From: Prosthecobacter sp. | GTDB taxonomy: Bacteria; Verrucomicrobiota; Verrucomicrobiia; Verrucomicrobiales; Verrucomicrobiaceae | Reading direction: 5' to 3' | Assembly (NCBI GenBank): GCA_030833205.1 | Contig: JAURHS010000012.1 | Span: 1 to 45,597, forward strand | DNA length: 45,597 bases | Shown: piece by piece, positions 45,499-45,597 of the stretch | How the letters are laid out: every line of letters begins with the position of its first letter | Numbering within the stretch: position 1 is the first letter of the stretch | Program-made: the position numbers and the translations under genes | Notes under the pieces: generated by a model | Databases searched by the model: none | Told to the model about the DNA's origin: nothing | What the model saw: the letters and a program-made list of their open reading frames with translations, nothing else

Positions 45499-45564
45499 CT
45501 CCGCCCACTCTCCGCCTACTCTCCGCACACTCTCCGCCCACCCTCCGCCCACTCTCTGCGCACT
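45499..45564. repeat. six 11-bp tandem repeats
   Basis: Six consecutive 11-base units with consensus CTCCGCCCACT fill 45499-45564. Units 1 and 5 are exact; units 2, 3 and 4 differ at one position each and unit 6 at two. The period is close to one helical turn, which is why iterated binding sites are worth considering, but slippage is equally possible. Confidence 0.75.
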
Positions 45565-45597
45565 CCTTGTGCGACACGAGGATTCATGCCTTGCCAA

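Larger units (their letters stand above)
45298..45597. other. non-coding 300-bp segment with short repeats
   Basis: No credible gene was found from the ABC-F stop to the window end. Just after the stop, CGCGTC (45317-45322) and GACGCG (45338-45343) can pair as a small hairpin without a T tract. The segment is pyrimidine-rich on the plus strand and holds the three repeat sets listed separately. Confidence 0.6.

Overview
The window is a high-GC (roughly 60-65% by eye), densely packed bacterial chromosome segment with about 40 protein genes. I see no rRNA, tRNA, CRISPR array, transposase or phage module. Ordinary housekeeping genes (clpP, lysA, mutS, ychF, holA, hemL, uvrB, an ABC-F ATPase) alternate with secreted catabolic or surface proteins: an iduronate-type sulfatase, two Tat-signal Gfo/Idh/MocA oxidoreductases, a DUF1501 protein, a sialate O-acetylesterase-like SGNH enzyme, a PQQ-like beta-propeller and a ThuA protein. 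From family knowledge this mix points to the PVC group, most likely Verrucomicrobiota. That is inference; no marker RNA is present to prove it.

Layout. 1-5445: end of a HipA-like gene, a sulfatase, a class I aldolase divergent from clpP, then a DUF151 bifunctional nuclease downstream of lysA. 5571-10129: an ABC-2 exporter pair, then a PQQ-like propeller and an oxidoreductase. 10323-15703: a block of poorly characterised genes, namely two coupled small membrane proteins, an orphan SWIM zinc-finger protein, and two coupled genes encoding a membrane-anchored TPR protein and a receiver/pseudokinase/TM/SUMF1 protein. 15715-22537: mutS, a cysteine desulfurase, a second oxidoreductase on the other strand, ychF and an alkyltransferase-type DNA repair gene. 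22710-27947 (minus strand): DUF1501, the sialate esterase with a strong intrinsic terminator, fdhD and holA. 28026-33651: a DUF374 acyltransferase, an NfeD/SPFH membrane pair downstream of ThuA, then an epimerase overlapping a dihydrodipicolinate-synthase-like gene and a tiny membrane protein. 33701-40313: hemL, a cupin, a methyltransferase, uvrB with an internal insert and a low-complexity tail, and an orphan NtrC-like regulator without a GAFTGA loop. 40454-45297: a secreted esterase, a small conserved-looking protein next to a nitrilase/DUF192 fusion, and an ABC-F ATPase. The last 300 bases are non-coding and rich in short repeats.

The most interesting unexplained material is (i) the fusion at 42010-43203, whose nitrilase half has lost the catalytic Cys and is joined to a DUF192 domain, and (ii) the 12294-15703 pair, whose second protein carries a receiver and a kinase domain that both lack their catalytic residues, followed by a TM helix and a SUMF1 domain. 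Both look like scaffold or sensor proteins built from inactive enzymes. This is read from motifs only; I ran no searches.
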